NCBI RefSeq assembly: GCF_905171775.1
Contig: NC_053492.1
Location: 280,460,938-280,524,937, forward strand
Source of the DNA: Rana temporaria
Taxonomy: Eukaryota; Chordata; Amphibia; Anura; Ranidae
Direction of reading: 5' to 3'
Length of the DNA: 64,000 nt
A program made the position numbers and the translations under genes. Positions within the stretch are counted from its first letter, which is position 1. Each line of letters starts with the position of its first letter. Below, one piece after another: positions 22,563 through 33,270 of this stretch. The notes below the pieces were generated by a model. That model had not been told where the DNA came from. It was given only the letters and a program-made list of their open reading frames with translations, and did no database searches.

Positions 22563-23113
22563 TTTAATTTTGCTGTTTGACAATTTCATGAACAAAGTTA
22601 AATTACATTTTTGTGTAGTCAGCCAGTTGTTAGCTATCATTCAGCCTGAAATTGGTAACCCTTTGACCCAGAATTCAAAATATTTAAAGTCTTTTACAAG
22701 TGTTAAAAGCTGAACTATTTCTTTTTTTCTTTCATAAATTTAGGCCAAAATGCATTCTGCTACATTGGTAAAAAAAATCTCAAAAAGTGTATATTGATTG
22801 GTTTGCATGAAAGTCTACAAACTAGGTATACTGGATTTTTGTTATTCTACTAATGGTGGTGATCAGTGACTTAAAATGGGACTGCGATAGTGCTGTGGGA
22901 AATCTTATACTAATTGACACTGAGTGGGAACTGACTAACTGCCACTGACATCACCAGTGACACAAATATAGTGATCAGTGCTAATACTATACACTGCCAC
23001 TGTACTAATGAAACTGGCTGGCAAAGGGTTAATATCTCAGGTAATCAAGGGGTTAATTATGTGCCTATCAATGTGTAATGTGTGCTTATTTTTACTAAAG
23101 TGCTCTCTGTTCC
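22563..23113. other. Intron sequence, nothing recognised
   Basis: About 550 bp without a feature that I can support. Confidence 0.5.
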
Positions 23114-23116
23114 TTA

Positions 23117-23507
23117 GGGTTGATTCACACTGCTGCTACTTGGGATCCAGCTTGTAAGACCTGAAGTTGCATGACATGTGAAATCCCATGTTAGTCAATG
23201 AGAGTTGTCCTTTTTAGCACTACTGAAGTCGCTCCGACTTTAGAAAAGGTTCCTGTACTACTTTAAGGTGACTTCAACTGACTTGTGCTCATAGACTTGG
23301 AAGTCCTCTCCAAGTTGGGTCCTCAACTATATTGATGTGATTTGGTTTCAACATTACAGGAAGATTACACAGGCATTCCCTGAAAGTCGCTTTAAAGTCA
23401 CATTAAAGTAGTACTCATCAAGTTGCCTGGATATCGCTAGGAAGATACCTGGCAAAGTCATACCATAAATCACGTGACTTTCAGGTCACAGTAGTGTGAA
23501 CCAAGCC
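23117..23507. mobile_element. TTA-flanked MITE, GGGTTGATTCACACTG ends
   Basis: TTA at 23114-23116 and 23508-23510. Ends GGGTTGATTCACACTG and GTGTGAACCAAGCC. Same terminal family as 10139-10633. Confidence 0.8.
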
Positions 23508-23855
23508 TTATTCATGGTTTGTAGGGATAAGAAACAGAGAGATTGTTCCTTCTGTATGGAATCCTGTGTTGTCAACACATGACTCTGGGCTTTGATTGGA
23601 TGCAGCCGATCACCATGTCTCAGGGGGAGGGGAGAAATGTACAGAGCAATATATTCATCGACAAAGCACCAGGCTTTGTAGCAAGTTTGACGGAAACAGG
23701 TGAGCCTAAATTTCTTCTTTACTAAATAGCTAGTTGTATTTTTTTTTATCTGTATCGGAATTTGGCTTTAGGAATGTGTTGAACTAGGTTGAAATCTAGA
23801 CTGAAACACAAAAACAATTGTGACTGAATGCTGAACAATAGTATAATGCATGTAC

Positions 23856-23900
23856 CTGCTGTTATGGGGGTAACCTGCTTTTCATCTTCTTTTTCAGTGT
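23856..23900 (-). CDS. PEVK-type repeat exon, 45 bp
   Basis: Acceptor is a T-run ending in AAG, donor GTACAT. Phase-1 reading DTEKEDEKQVTPITA. It is the most polar exon of the set: VVxP is replaced by VTPITA, and the first residue is Asp rather than Glu. The T13-AAG acceptor is atypical but has a strong pyrimidine tract. Length and phase agree with the set. Confidence 0.75.
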
Positions 23901-24468
23901 CTTAAAAAAAAAAAAGGATATTCTGTCAGTGACTGAAACCAAAAATATTTTATGAGTATGACAGCGCAACAGTAAAGATCTATCATTTCCTTAACAGAAA
24001 TTTCTAAACAATCATTTATACCTTTAACAGTTGTTACTTGTTTACAGAGACACTATTATATATATATATAAAAAAAATAATCAGACTGCTAACATAAATG
24101 TTTGAAATTACTAATAACTAATGCTATCCTAGCTGTAGCAATTTATTTACTGCTCCCTCAGGTTGCTGGTTAACTTAAAACAAAAATGTCAGACATTGCT
24201 ACCTTGGCACATGTGATAAAGAGGAGCCATCTCCCCCTCCACAGGAACACACTGAACCTGGAGCAGCTTCCCATCCTATCCCTCCCTCCCGGACCCTGAT
24301 TCCAATGCTCAGTACAGGCAAAGAAAACCCTGTCTACAACCACAGTTGTCCACTCTCATCCCAGCCCTGATTCCAGTTCAATGAAAATTCTTACAGAGCC
24401 CTGTATGCTTCATGGGCAGCAGTTAGACACCCTGGTGATGTCAGATATGGGAAAAGGGAAGGTTGTAT
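23901..24468. other. Intron sequence with a short (TA)n run
   Basis: A TATATATATA run at 24057-24070 and otherwise no recognisable element. Confidence 0.5.
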
Positions 24469-24740
24469 TAGTATGAAACAACAAAGGAGATGGGGAAAAG
24501 AGGGAACAATCTGGTCTGGGCAGCTACTTGGTCTGCCAGATCTATACATACTTTTTACCCACTGTATGTATGTTAGCAGTTTAAAGTGGAAGTGCCCTAC
24601 CTTCACTGTGTCTCTGCCCACGCAATATCATCAACCATCATATGGCTTGGTATCTTCATTATTTTTACCATTTGGTGAGTCAATTGTGGTCGCATTGCTA
24701 CTTTAATTGGCGTCATTTATTTTAGGTGTCAGGTGCTTTC

Positions 24741-24945
24741 TCTTTCCTTCCTCCCCTTCTCATCCCCCTCCCTCCTCCTTCTTTCTTCTCCCCCCATCCC
24801 CTCCCCCTTTCCCCCCCTTTCCCTTACCACCTCAGTTCCCGCCCTGTCCCCCCCTCCCCCTTCCTTCCCTCCCCCTTCCTTTTTCCCTTTCCCTCCCTTC
24901 TTCCCCCCCAGCCACTGTCCCTTGTTCCCTCTCCCCCCCCCCGCT
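24741..24945. repeat. C/T-rich low-complexity tract
   Basis: About 200 bp almost free of A and G on the plus strand. It creates long chance ORFs in all frames on both strands. Confidence 0.95.
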
Positions 24946-25008
24946 GTATTTTTTGTCATACCAATTTTCTTTGTTTTTACTGTATTGTTTGTTTTATAGA
25001 GTGGTTGT

Positions 25009-25048
25009 CCTGAAGAAGTGGTTATACCACAAAACTAGTTGAGACTTA
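25009..25048 (+). ncRNA. Possible decayed hammerhead ribozyme core
   Basis: CTGAAGA (fits the conserved CUGANGA box) is followed by the stem GTGG-TTATA-CCAC and then AAAAC where a hammerhead has GAAAC. The G-to-A change looks like CpG decay and would inactivate cleavage. Helices I and III were not worked out. Hammerhead motifs are known in retroelements of amphibians; this identity is only a suggestion. Confidence 0.3.
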
Positions 25049-25607
25049 GACCATGCCATATGTCTGCAATTACAGAAATTGCCTAGAGCCACTCCAGGCT
25101 TCTGTTTTTTCAATTTTAATTATGTATCAATTGTATATTTTTTTACATGTAATAAATCTTCCTTTTACCCTACATGCATGTCAATGTTATCGTACCAAGA
25201 CAGTCCTTAATTTTTAGGGGGAGGGAATGTTTTGGGGTCAGCTTCAGCCACTGTCCCTTGTTCCCTCTTTTCCCCATCTCCTTTGTTGTTTCATACTTTC
25301 CCGGATGATGGTACACACATAACGACTATTAATCTGTTTCTGTTTAGGCTATACTCAAAATTCCTGCACAAGGTTGGATTAGTGTAGACTATTTAATACA
25401 GGATTCCTAGGACACTTCTTGAAGAAAATTGTGGCATCTTTAGTAACAAAAGACATAACGAATTGCTGAAACAAGGAGAGCGCTTGTTAATGCTAATTTT
25501 AAACATTCTATTCAAGTTCGTAACCTGAAAAATGTAAACTGACATCATATAGCCAAAGACCAAATATAGCCTTTTGAAATAAATATAACAATATTTTTCA
25601 TATATAC

Positions 25608-25658
25608 CTGTTACAACTGGAGCTGCTACTTTTAGTTCTTCTTTGACAGGTTCAGCAA
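25608..25658 (-). CDS. PEVK-type repeat exon, 51 bp
   Basis: Acceptor AAATTCTTCTTTTAG, donor GTATAT. Phase-1 reading VAEPVKEELKVAAPVVT. The first codon becomes Val from the shared G plus TT, unlike the Glu of most others. The neighbouring exon at 25873 is 214 bp away, the shortest intron seen here, and that intron holds a diverged tandem duplication. Confidence 0.85.
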
Positions 25659-25679
25659 CTAAAAGAAGAATTTTATATA

Positions 25680-25870
25680 CGCTGTATTACATATGTATGC
25701 ATTTACACATTTTTGAGAGAAATTAAATGATAATGATTTTCCAGACCATCAGTTTAAGGATAATCTTAAAATGATGAATTATATGTGTATGCATATATAT
25801 ATTTTTCTGATGGAAGTTAAGTGATAATGATTTCCAGGGGCATCAATTCAAGATTAGGATAAATATTAAT
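25680..25870. repeat. Diverged tandem duplication in a short intron
   Basis: Two copies of roughly 90 bp, each with TATGCAT(A/T)TA, then a run ending GATAATGATTT(T)CCAG, then CATCA(G/A)TT. They sit between the exons at 25608 and 25873 and look like a trace of local duplication that made new exons. Confidence 0.6.
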
Positions 25871-25872
25871 AC

Positions 25873-25914
25873 CTGTTGGGATTGGTAAGACCACCATGTC
25901 TTCTTTTTCTGGCT
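25873..25914 (-). CDS. PEVK-type repeat exon, 42 bp
   Basis: Strong acceptor (GTTTTTTTTGTTTCAG) and donor GTATTA. Phase-1 reading EPEKEDMVVLPIPT, very close to one unit of the 471-bp exon (PEKEEEKLVVPVLP). Among the short exons this one is the best match to the array and may resemble the ancestor of the expanded exon. Confidence 0.87.
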
Positions 25915-25970
25915 CTGAAACAAAAAAAACAAACAAATACAGTATTAAGCTTAGCTACAAAACTCATATA

Positions 25971-26204
25971 CAGGCATACCCCACTTTTAAATACACAATG
26001 GTGTTTATTTACTAAAGCTGGGAAGCGCAAAATCAGGCTCCCTTCTGCATAGAAACCAATGAGCTTCCAGGTTTTATTGCCAAGCTTAATTGAACAAGCT
26101 GGGGTTAGAAGCTCATTGGTTTCTATGCAGAATTGAGCCTGATTTTGCACTTTTCAGCGATAGTAAATAATCCCCATTGTGTACTTAAAAGTGAGGTATG
26201 CCTG
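25971..26204. mobile_element. TA-flanked hairpin MITE
   Basis: CAGGCATACCCCACTTTTAA at the left end and TTAAAAGTGAGGTATGCCTG at the right end, flanked by TA. The interior is itself an inverted repeat (CATAGAAACCAATGAGCTTC and its complement). Confidence 0.88.
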
Positions 26205-26274
26205 TAGTAAATAGTATTGTGCAAAATGTCATAGATTGAAGAGATAAAACCCAGGACTGGGTTCACAATGCAAT

Positions 26275-26360
26275 GGCTTGGATTTACTAAAACTGGAGAG
26301 TGCAAAATTTGGTGCAACTGTGCATGGTAGCCAATCAGTTTATAACTTAAGCTTGTTCAC
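26275..26360. mobile_element. MITE fragment
   Basis: GGATTTACTAAAACTGGAGAG through TAGCCAATCAGTTT resembles the interior of the hairpin MITE at 25971 and ends at the TTAA element that starts at 26361. Confidence 0.45.
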
Positions 26361-26364
26361 TTAA

Positions 26365-27060
26365 AGTGATTGTAAGCCCAGGTTCAGCTGAAGCCGTGCG
26401 AGTTCAGCTGAATTCGCATGATTTCACTCCCTCTCTGTCAGGCCCGATTTCGGCTGCGATTACAGAGACATATGTCAACGTAAATTGCAGTCCGAAATCA
26501 CAAAAAATAGTACAAAAACTACTTTTTGAAATTAGTATAGCGCCACCGATGCAGCATCACACCGATTAGGATGTGCCATTGCCTGCAATTGCCAGCAAAT
26601 TCCGCTGATTTGACATGCAATTTGACATGTCAAATCGCACCAGTGTGAACCAGGGCTAAAGGTTTTTTTTTTTTTTTTTTTTAAATAAGAAACATGTCAT
26701 ACTTACCTGCTCTGTGCCAGGGTTTGGCACAGAGCGGCTCTAATCATCCTATTTTGGGGTCCCCCAGCGGTGCTCTTGGCTCCTCTGCTTCGACAAGTGC
26801 CCCAAACGAGGGTTGATTTCCATGTGGGTACCCATTCAGGCGCGCTCCCGAGTCCTGCTGCTGCGTCCATTGACACAGACAGCAGAACTCAGCCCCGCCC
26901 CCGGCTCCTGTGTTACTGAATTTGATTAACAGCAGCAGAAGCCAATGGCTCCTGCTATTATTAATCTATCCATTGAGGACCCGAGATAGTGTCTGTAGCT
27001 GCTGGGCTCGTGCTTGTTGCTGGAACGATCGGGTTCAGGTAAGAAAAAGGGGGGCTCAGA
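26365..27060. mobile_element. TTAA-type element, right end not found
   Basis: TTAA at 26361-26364 followed by AGTGATTGTAAG, like the left ends at 50663 and 60897. It is interrupted by a TAA-flanked MITE (26376-26656) and then runs through a T20 tract, a CTCTGTGCCAGG...TGGCACAGAG hairpin and GC-rich sequence. The right end is unclear. Confidence 0.5.
26376..26656. mobile_element. TAA-flanked MITE, GCCCAGGTTCAGC ends
   Basis: TAA at 26373-26375 and 26657-26659; the right end reads GTGTGAACCAGGGC. Related to 10139 and 23117. Confidence 0.75.
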
Positions 27061-27184
27061 TTTAGTAAACCAACCCCAATATTGACAATATTTAAAGTTG
27101 AAGTTTAACCTGTTTATATTTTGCTTATATTGTGTCCCTATTGGGGAAACTTACCTTCTTTTCCTGTACTGGTGACAATGTCAC

Positions 27185-28015
27185 TAGGGATGAGCTGTTG
27201 GTTCAGTCCAAATGTAGGTATGGGCTGAACTCTGGCTGTTTGAGCGTTCTGATGAAGGCTCAACCCTGGTCCCCTGTTCAGTGGGAGCTAAAAACCATGT
27301 ATGTGTGTATTTCTGCCACTTCTATATATGACATCACTGCCCAAATATGGCCACTGTATCACTGCATTGGTACTCATTCCCTAGGGTAGTGCTCACCCCC
27401 CATTCTCTTTTTCTGACACACAGTGGTGGCCCGCTCAAGCTAGTCACAAAAAAAGGCCATTTAAGAAAAAAAAGGTCCTTTAAGTGCCCTGTGTTTGGGC
27501 GCCTGACACAGTTCACTTTGGGTAGCATGACACTAATGCAATCACGTGATTGCAGGCAAGATGCTTAATTTGCAGGGTTTTCTGATGCTTTGTGGCGCAA
27601 TGCAGTGCGCCTCTATACTCCCATAGTGTCATTCGTCTTGCTGTGTTTTGTTGATTGGCACCGCTGTAGGTGCCAATCCCTTGCCGCAACATCACTTTCT
27701 TAATTTCTCTGTACCAGTGAGAAGCCAGAAGTGATGTCGCCGCTGCTTTGATGGAATGCGTGGCCCCAAGCGGGGCCTATTTTCAGATCAATTGAAGATT
27801 GTTTTGGCAAACCCTGACCCTCTCCCTGTTTTAAATGCCATTGTGTGCTGTGCTGACATCCTCATGTGTACAGTATAACATGGCACTGTTCTGAAATATA
27901 AAGGATATACAATTATTTTTAAAGGCAAAGCCTTCTTTTTAGTTTTGGATAAAGTGGGAATGGTTAGAACATATGTTTATTGCATTTTATACGATCTTCT
28001 GTTTCAATAGTATTT
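27185..28015. other. Intron sequence with a hAT-like end
   Basis: TAGGGATGAGCTGTTGGTTCAG at 27185 is a hAT terminal repeat of the family seen at 43377 and 53864. No matching right end or 8-bp duplication was found, so this is a fragment of unknown length. The rest is unremarkable. Confidence 0.4.
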
Positions 28016-28585
28016 ATTGTGTTTTTAAATAAAGTACTAATATGAAAAAAGGTGCATGAAAGTGAAATAACATCCACATGGTTTCCAGAAATCAAAAGCA
28101 TTGTACATAAATGATTGCCAGGACCTAAGCACAATATACAATATTTAACAATTATAAGCTCTATACAGAGATCAATCTGCATGAGCACTTTAACTGTTGG
28201 GTGTATAATTTGGACGCCTTGGTGCGGAGGTGGGGGAGGGGAGGGGGAAGGAGAGTGGTACAAGGGTATATGGAGTCCGGGTGGGCACCACAACAAGAAC
28301 AAAATATAGTGGAAAGCCAGGTGCGGCTACAGTGTATATGATAAAACCTGGCGTGTCTAAGAGACCAAAAACTCTCAATAATGGTTTAGAGTGGCTTACA
28401 ATCAGAGAGCTAACTGGTCCTGCATGTAGTGTGGGAACAGGTAGGAACAGAGAAAGAGTACAAAAAAAGATAGAGAGAAAGAGAGAAGGAAACAAGAGAA
28501 AAGTGCTCCCTTCGACCCACCCCACTTGGCTTCCTCAGTTCCTCCTGTTTATATTGGTGACTGTAAATATCTAATCTAGGGGTTC
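28016..28585. other. Repeat-derived sequence of unclear type
   Basis: The minus strand has AATAAA-type motifs near 28016-28030 and a GGGGGAGGGGAGGGGG run at 28230. It probably belongs to a retroelement 3' end, perhaps of the L1 remnant next to it, but I see no coding match. Confidence 0.35.
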
Positions 28586-30640
28586 CAAACACTCTCAATT
28601 TTTGGACTGACCCAGGGGGAAAAGTGCATTATTAAAAAGGGAAGCTACAGGCATATGTGGGGACCCATAGAAGGTTAGTTTTACAAGTCACGTCCCAGAG
28701 CCGGAGGGAGTGTGATAGTGTTGAAATCAGATGGCTCTACTATTCTTATAAGGAAGCCATAGCAGGAGGTCGATTGTGTGTGGAGCGCCCGACTGAGCAT
28801 CTAGCATGATTCAGTCGGGTCTGCATGTCGAAGAAAATATTTGAATTAATTGTATTATCTGGGCTGCTTTTTAGTACCTCTGGAGTTGGGGAACCCCCTA
28901 ACCCCCTCTAGATTTGGGGATATACAAGGTCCAGTCTAGGAAAGGCAGTCTTTTTAAGAGCTATTACATTACCCACCCAGAAAAGAGTGTATGAATGCAG
29001 TTTCCATAGAAAAATATAAAGGAGCATAATTAGCTTGATGTAGCATAGAGATGTCCAGAGTAAGTTTTACCCCAAGGTATGGAAGCGAGTGAGCACACCA
29101 TTTGAAAGGAAAATAAGCTTTGACTTAGGTTAGGAGTGGAGCAGGAAGTTTACATTAAAGCGGAGGTTCACCCTAAAAACATTTTTCTAACATTACATTG
29201 TGCTCACTTCCAACATTGACAGTATGCTGATTTTAATTTTTTTTTGCTGTATATACCGTCGTATAGCTATTCCCCCCCCCCCCGGCTTCCGGGTAGTGGC
29301 TCCCGCAGGAGTGGGCATTCCTATGCAGAGGCTAAGTGATTGACGTGATGAGAAAAACTTTCCCCCGGCGCATAAGGCGCGTCACCAGTTTCCGAAAGAA
29401 GCCGAATGTCAGTGCGCAGGCGCCGTATAGCGACGTATAGAGCCGACTCGCAGTTCGGCTTCTTTCAGAAACTTGTGACGCGCCTTATGCGCCAGGGTTT
29501 TTTTGTCATCACGTCAATCACTTAGCCTCTGCATAGGAATGCACACTCCCGCAGGAGCCACTACCCGGAAGCCAGGGGGGAAAATAGCTATACGACAGTA
29601 TGTACAGCAAAACAAAACAAAAATCAGCATACTGTCAATGTTGGAAGTGAGCACAATGTAATGTTAGAAAAATGTTTTTAGGGTGAACCTCCGCTTTAAG
29701 TGCCTCCAATTTAGTTTGATTTACTCTCAGACAAGAAATTATCTCAAACTAGGACAAAGTTTTGAATAGGTTAGGAAGGCATACCACCAGTTCCGTAATA
29801 AACATTAATAGATTGTCTGTGAATTTTAAGTATTTGGGAATTTTAGCACCACCAGCGATACCTTGAAAATCTAGGTTCGATATTGCAACTATAGCCAATG
29901 CTTTGATCATGATAATGAATAACAGTGGGGAGAGAGGGCAACTCTGCCTAGTACCTGTTCTTGTATTTATGACCTCTGAGTTGTATCCATAGGCAATGAT
30001 TTTGATGATTTTGGCATATGAGTCGAAAATAGAGCCCCAAGGAAAGGACTTACTATAGGTCCAAAATTCCATTGCCATGAAATATGAAAAAGAAAAGGCC
30101 AAGAAAGGCTTTTTTTCAGAATATGAGAACGTCAGGGATTAGCTTAATTGGCCAGCAGTGTCCCAGGATAGTCTTCTTGAGTATAAAGTTTTGCACAGCT
30201 TTGGACCTTTTTTCCGCTTTTGTCATTAAGCACAAGTTCAGTTCCAGCCAGAGAATGTTGATTTTATCTCTAAGATCTAAGTCCAAGTTTTGTTTATGTT
30301 TAGATAGTAAATCAGCCAGCTGGCATTCTTTATGATGTTTAAGTGATTTTGAGGATTTTTTTTAAGCAAGCCGCCATTTAGATGAGATATCCTTTGGCCT
30401 TAAGAGCCATCCAATTAGTCAAGGGAGGTGTCAACAGGGTAATTTTGTGCAAAACAGTTTTGAACTTGTTGCTCAATGTCAAAATATACAGAAGGGTTGC
30501 TAAGAAGGCAGTCATTTAAGTGCCAAGGTATGGGCCAGCTCAACAACAAGGTACATTTCAAATAGTCCAAAACACTGAATAGTTTAACTCCCACCAAATA
30601 TCTACTAGGTCATGGTAATATAAAAATGTTGCTTTTTATA
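28586..30640 (-). pseudogene. Decayed L1/Tx1-type LINE ORF2, minus strand
   Basis: Read on the minus strand, the order is linker (WPIPWHLNDCLLSNPSVYFD near 30500), polymerase pieces (TGTRQSCPLSPLLFIIMIKAL; the FADD box decayed to FTDN near 29810), the post-polymerase SLRVNQTK-like block (29720), and then AFPRL.LVYP and GVPQLQRYKAAQIIQLIQIF pieces (28850-29150). There are many stops and frameshifts and a deletion between the linker and the polymerase. A TTAA element (29159-29695) split it later. Clearly related to the LINE at 1-5257 but much older. Confidence 0.78.
29159..29695. mobile_element. TTAA-flanked element, AGCGGAGGTTCACC ends
   Basis: TTAA at 29155-29158 and 29696-29699. Left end AGCGGAGGTTCACCC, right end GGGTGAACCTCCGCT; the arms pair over most of their length, with a CGCCGTATAGCGACG-like core. 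Same family as 45695-46199. Inserted in the L1 remnant. Confidence 0.9.
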
Positions 30641-30909
30641 TGTTTTTTAGGACCCAGATGAATTATTTCACCCTCTCTTTTTGTCCCAATGATGATGTGA
30701 AAAACAAAATGATAGAATTATCAACAGAGCAGGAAGTGGGGCTAAATATTTAAAAGGAGGCATCTGTTTAAGTAACAAATGACTAAGTAGGGAAGTATCA
30801 TTTCTTTTGGACATATTTCCTCTCACTTCCCGTCCCAAAGACACATCAAGACATAAAAGAAAATCTCCTCAAAAGAACACAGACAAAAAAAATCAGCTGG
30901 TGAAGTTAC

Positions 30910-30957
30910 CTGGAGGAATCACAACCACATATTCTTCTTCCTTTTCTTTTATTGGTT
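30910..30957 (-). CDS. PEVK-type repeat exon, 48 bp (most 5' one found)
   Basis: Acceptor CCTTTTTTTTTAG, donor GTAACT. Phase-1 reading EPIKEKEEEYVVVIPP, with the consensus head and tail in full. The shared G and the AG of the next exon make Glu. No further exon was found to its 5' side up to the window end, so at least 33 kb of intron (or the end of the exon cluster) follows. The poly-Glu plus Tyr core recalls the acidic parts of titin PEVK. Confidence 0.86.
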
Positions 30958-31680
30958 CTAAAAAAAAGGATTTGCATTCTCATTAGAAATATAAAAGAAA
31001 CGATAACACAGTATAGTAAACAGTATATTGTAATTAAAAAATTACTTATGTTAATTTCCTAAATACTTTTTCCATTTCAAGATATTTGTGTGGATGATTA
31101 AGCCAATGAAATTATACACCCCCCGAAAATATAGTCGATTATAGCAGTAGCGTCCTAAAACTGAGACCAATTACATATGAGGATGTGTATGCCTTAGGAT
31201 TAAACTAAAATATAATCTTTTTTTTCTGTGAAAAAAGTGATGACATCAATACATCTTCAGCTTTAAGAAAGTAAGTCTAACTATACAGGATTTCTCTCAT
31301 TAAATCCAAAAGGCTGAATGAGATAAATCAGTAAATTCCACCATTCACACTATACAGTATAGCATGGATGGAGGAATCTATGCTGATTTTAATTGTATTC
31401 ACACAGCCACAGTACCCACGTTTTCCTGAAAACCCAAACAGTGATCTGGTCAGCAATTTTCCACCTGGCTCCTTTGAATTTAAAATGGACATTTGCTCAG
31501 CCAGGTTGTGCTGACAGGGGCTCAAATTCCTGAACATTTGAGCTGTGGATGGCCAGCTTAACTCTACTTCAATGAGTTAGGCTGGGTTCACACTGGTACC
31601 GACTTTGATCCCCGACAATACCAGGCACTGTATATGGTATGAATCTTTAGGAAGAACTTCACAGTAAATTATTAAAAAAC
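30958..31680. other. Intron sequence, nothing recognised
   Basis: AT-rich. GGCTGGGTTCACACTGGTACC at 31582 resembles one MITE end of the TAA/TTA family, without a partner. Confidence 0.5.
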
Positions 31681-32120
31681 ACACATCATGGGTTCCCCCT
31701 CTAAGAGCATACCAGACCCTTCGTTCTGGTATGGAATTTAGAGGGAAACCCCTACGCCTAAAGAATCATGTGGGGATCCCCCTAAAATCCATACCAGACC
31801 CTTATCCGAGCACACATCTTGGCAGGTCAGGACAAAGAGTGGGGATGAGCGAGCGCGCCCCATTCCTGAACCATACCAGGCCGCATGCCCTCAACATGGG
31901 TGGTGGGTGCTTTGGGGCAGGGGGGCCTGGGTCCTCCCACCCCAAAGCACCTTGTCCCCATGTTGATTTATGGTTTATGGTCGTTGGTTGTCAGAATCTG
32001 CGAGCGGGGGCTTATTGGAATCTGGGGCCCCCTTATTTGATTCCGACCCCCCTACCCTATGTGTCCTTGGGCCTTTTGACACATTTTTGGGACCATTGTC
32101 ATTTTCACAGCTCTATAAAA
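31680..32120. mobile_element. Fragment of the hAT-associated internal module
   Basis: Contains CCATACCAGACCCTTATCCG, CATACCAGGCCGCATGCCCTC and CACCTTGTCCCCATG. The same words recur at 43480-43690, 51270-51560, 54540-55150, 55900-56330 and 56720-57060, mostly inside hAT elements. No terminal repeats are present here. Confidence 0.65.
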
Positions 32121-32165
32121 ATGCACTGATTACTGTGAAAATGACAATGGCAGTGAAGGGGTTAA

Positions 32166-32541
32166 CCACTAGGGGGCACTTAAGGGGTTACGTGTGCCCT
32201 GATTTGTGTTTCTTACTGTAGGGGGCGTGGCTGGACGTGTGACATCACTGATCATCTTTCCCTATGACAGGGAACAGACGATCAGTGACAAGCCACAGAG
32301 AAGAACGGGAAGGTTTGTTTACACTCACCTCTCCCCGTTCTTCAGCTCCTGTGACCCAATCGCGGGACACTGGCGGCGATCGGGCGTGGTCACGGATCTT
32401 CGGACCTGGAACGCAAGCGATCTGGCGGCGGTGCGTGCGCGACCCACGGCTGGGCACTGAAAGGGCAACGTACCTGTACGTGCTTGTGCCCAGCCGTGCC
32501 ATTCTGCCAACGTACATTGGCGTTAGGTGGTCCTCAAGTGG
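32166..32541. mobile_element. TTAA-flanked element, deleted copy, CCACTAGGGGGCAC end
   Basis: TTAA at 32162-32165 and 32542-32545; the right end reads GGTCCTCAAGTGG. Shares TGGCTGGGCAC..., GGGCGTGGCTGGACGTG and CCCGTTCTTCAGCTC with the 958-bp copy at 43734-44691, so it is a shorter relative. It abuts an L1 tail. Confidence 0.75.
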
Positions 32542-32545
32542 TTAA

Positions 32546-33270
32546 CATTCTCCCAATTTAAGCTTTTTGTTCAACTTTCAACCACTGCTAAACAAACAAT
32601 GGCAAAAGCATGGAAATCATTAACACTGGCATTGGCTGAAACAAAGAACAGTATGAATTCTGCACTGTATCATGCCAAAATGGCTGCCATTAAAGGTAAC
32701 CATATCCAGAAGTTCAAGAAAATATGGAACCCATGGATAAAAACTCACCTACCCCCACATTTTAATGATTCTGTTCTTCAGCCATGGTAACTGTTTATTA
32801 ACAGAACTGAGAAACCACACTTTTATTCATACAGGTAATTACTGTGCTGAACCGCGCTCTGGTACATGAAGCGACCTTGTGAACTTACCCTATATCTAAT
32901 CTTTTCTTTACCCCCTTTCTCTTACCTTTCTTCATATTCTCCTTTTTTTCTATTATGAGTTAATTTATAATATTTGTTTATATATATCAGCTCAATATTA
33001 ACACATGTTTGACCTACACATGTACAATTTCTTAAAGGGTTACTTTTATTATTTTTTAATAGTTACAATACTTGTACTAACATGATAAAATAACATAGAA
33101 CAGTTAATTATATGTATGTGTTGAAATTTAGCACTAACCAAAACATGCTATGTTACCTACATATACATTTGTTATTGTTTAACAAAAAGCTTGTCTATAT
33201 ATCCTTGTACATGTAAAAACTGTACTTTTATTCTATTGTGCAATCAATAAACCTTTTTAACAAGGAAAAT
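32546..33270 (+). pseudogene. L1/Tx1-type ORF2 C-terminal fragment with 3' end
   Basis: Open to 32790 with TAKQTMAKAWKSLTL and FKKIWNPWIKTHLPP, matching IIAKSWKRAAL and FDKVWDPWVKYL of the LINE at 1-5257. The 3' untranslated part ends with CAATCAATAAACC near 33245. Probably a 5'-truncated insertion cut further by the TTAA element. Confidence 0.75.

Larger units (their letters stand above)
24469..25297. repeat. 40-bp inverted repeat enclosing a C/T-rich tract
   Basis: The segment AGTATGAAACAACAAAGGAG ... at 24469-24508 is the reverse complement of 25257-25297. Between the arms lie a polypyrimidine stretch (24741-24945), a second copy of CAGCCACTGTCCCTTGTTCC (24908 and 25246), and a retroelement-like 3' end with AATAAATC near 25150. 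The element type is unknown. Confidence 0.65.

Noticed and set aside
24707..25042. Several overlapping ORFs rich in Pro, Ser and Leu, and Gly/Arg/Lys on the other strand
   Set aside because: Produced by the C/T-rich low-complexity tract, which lacks stops in all frames.
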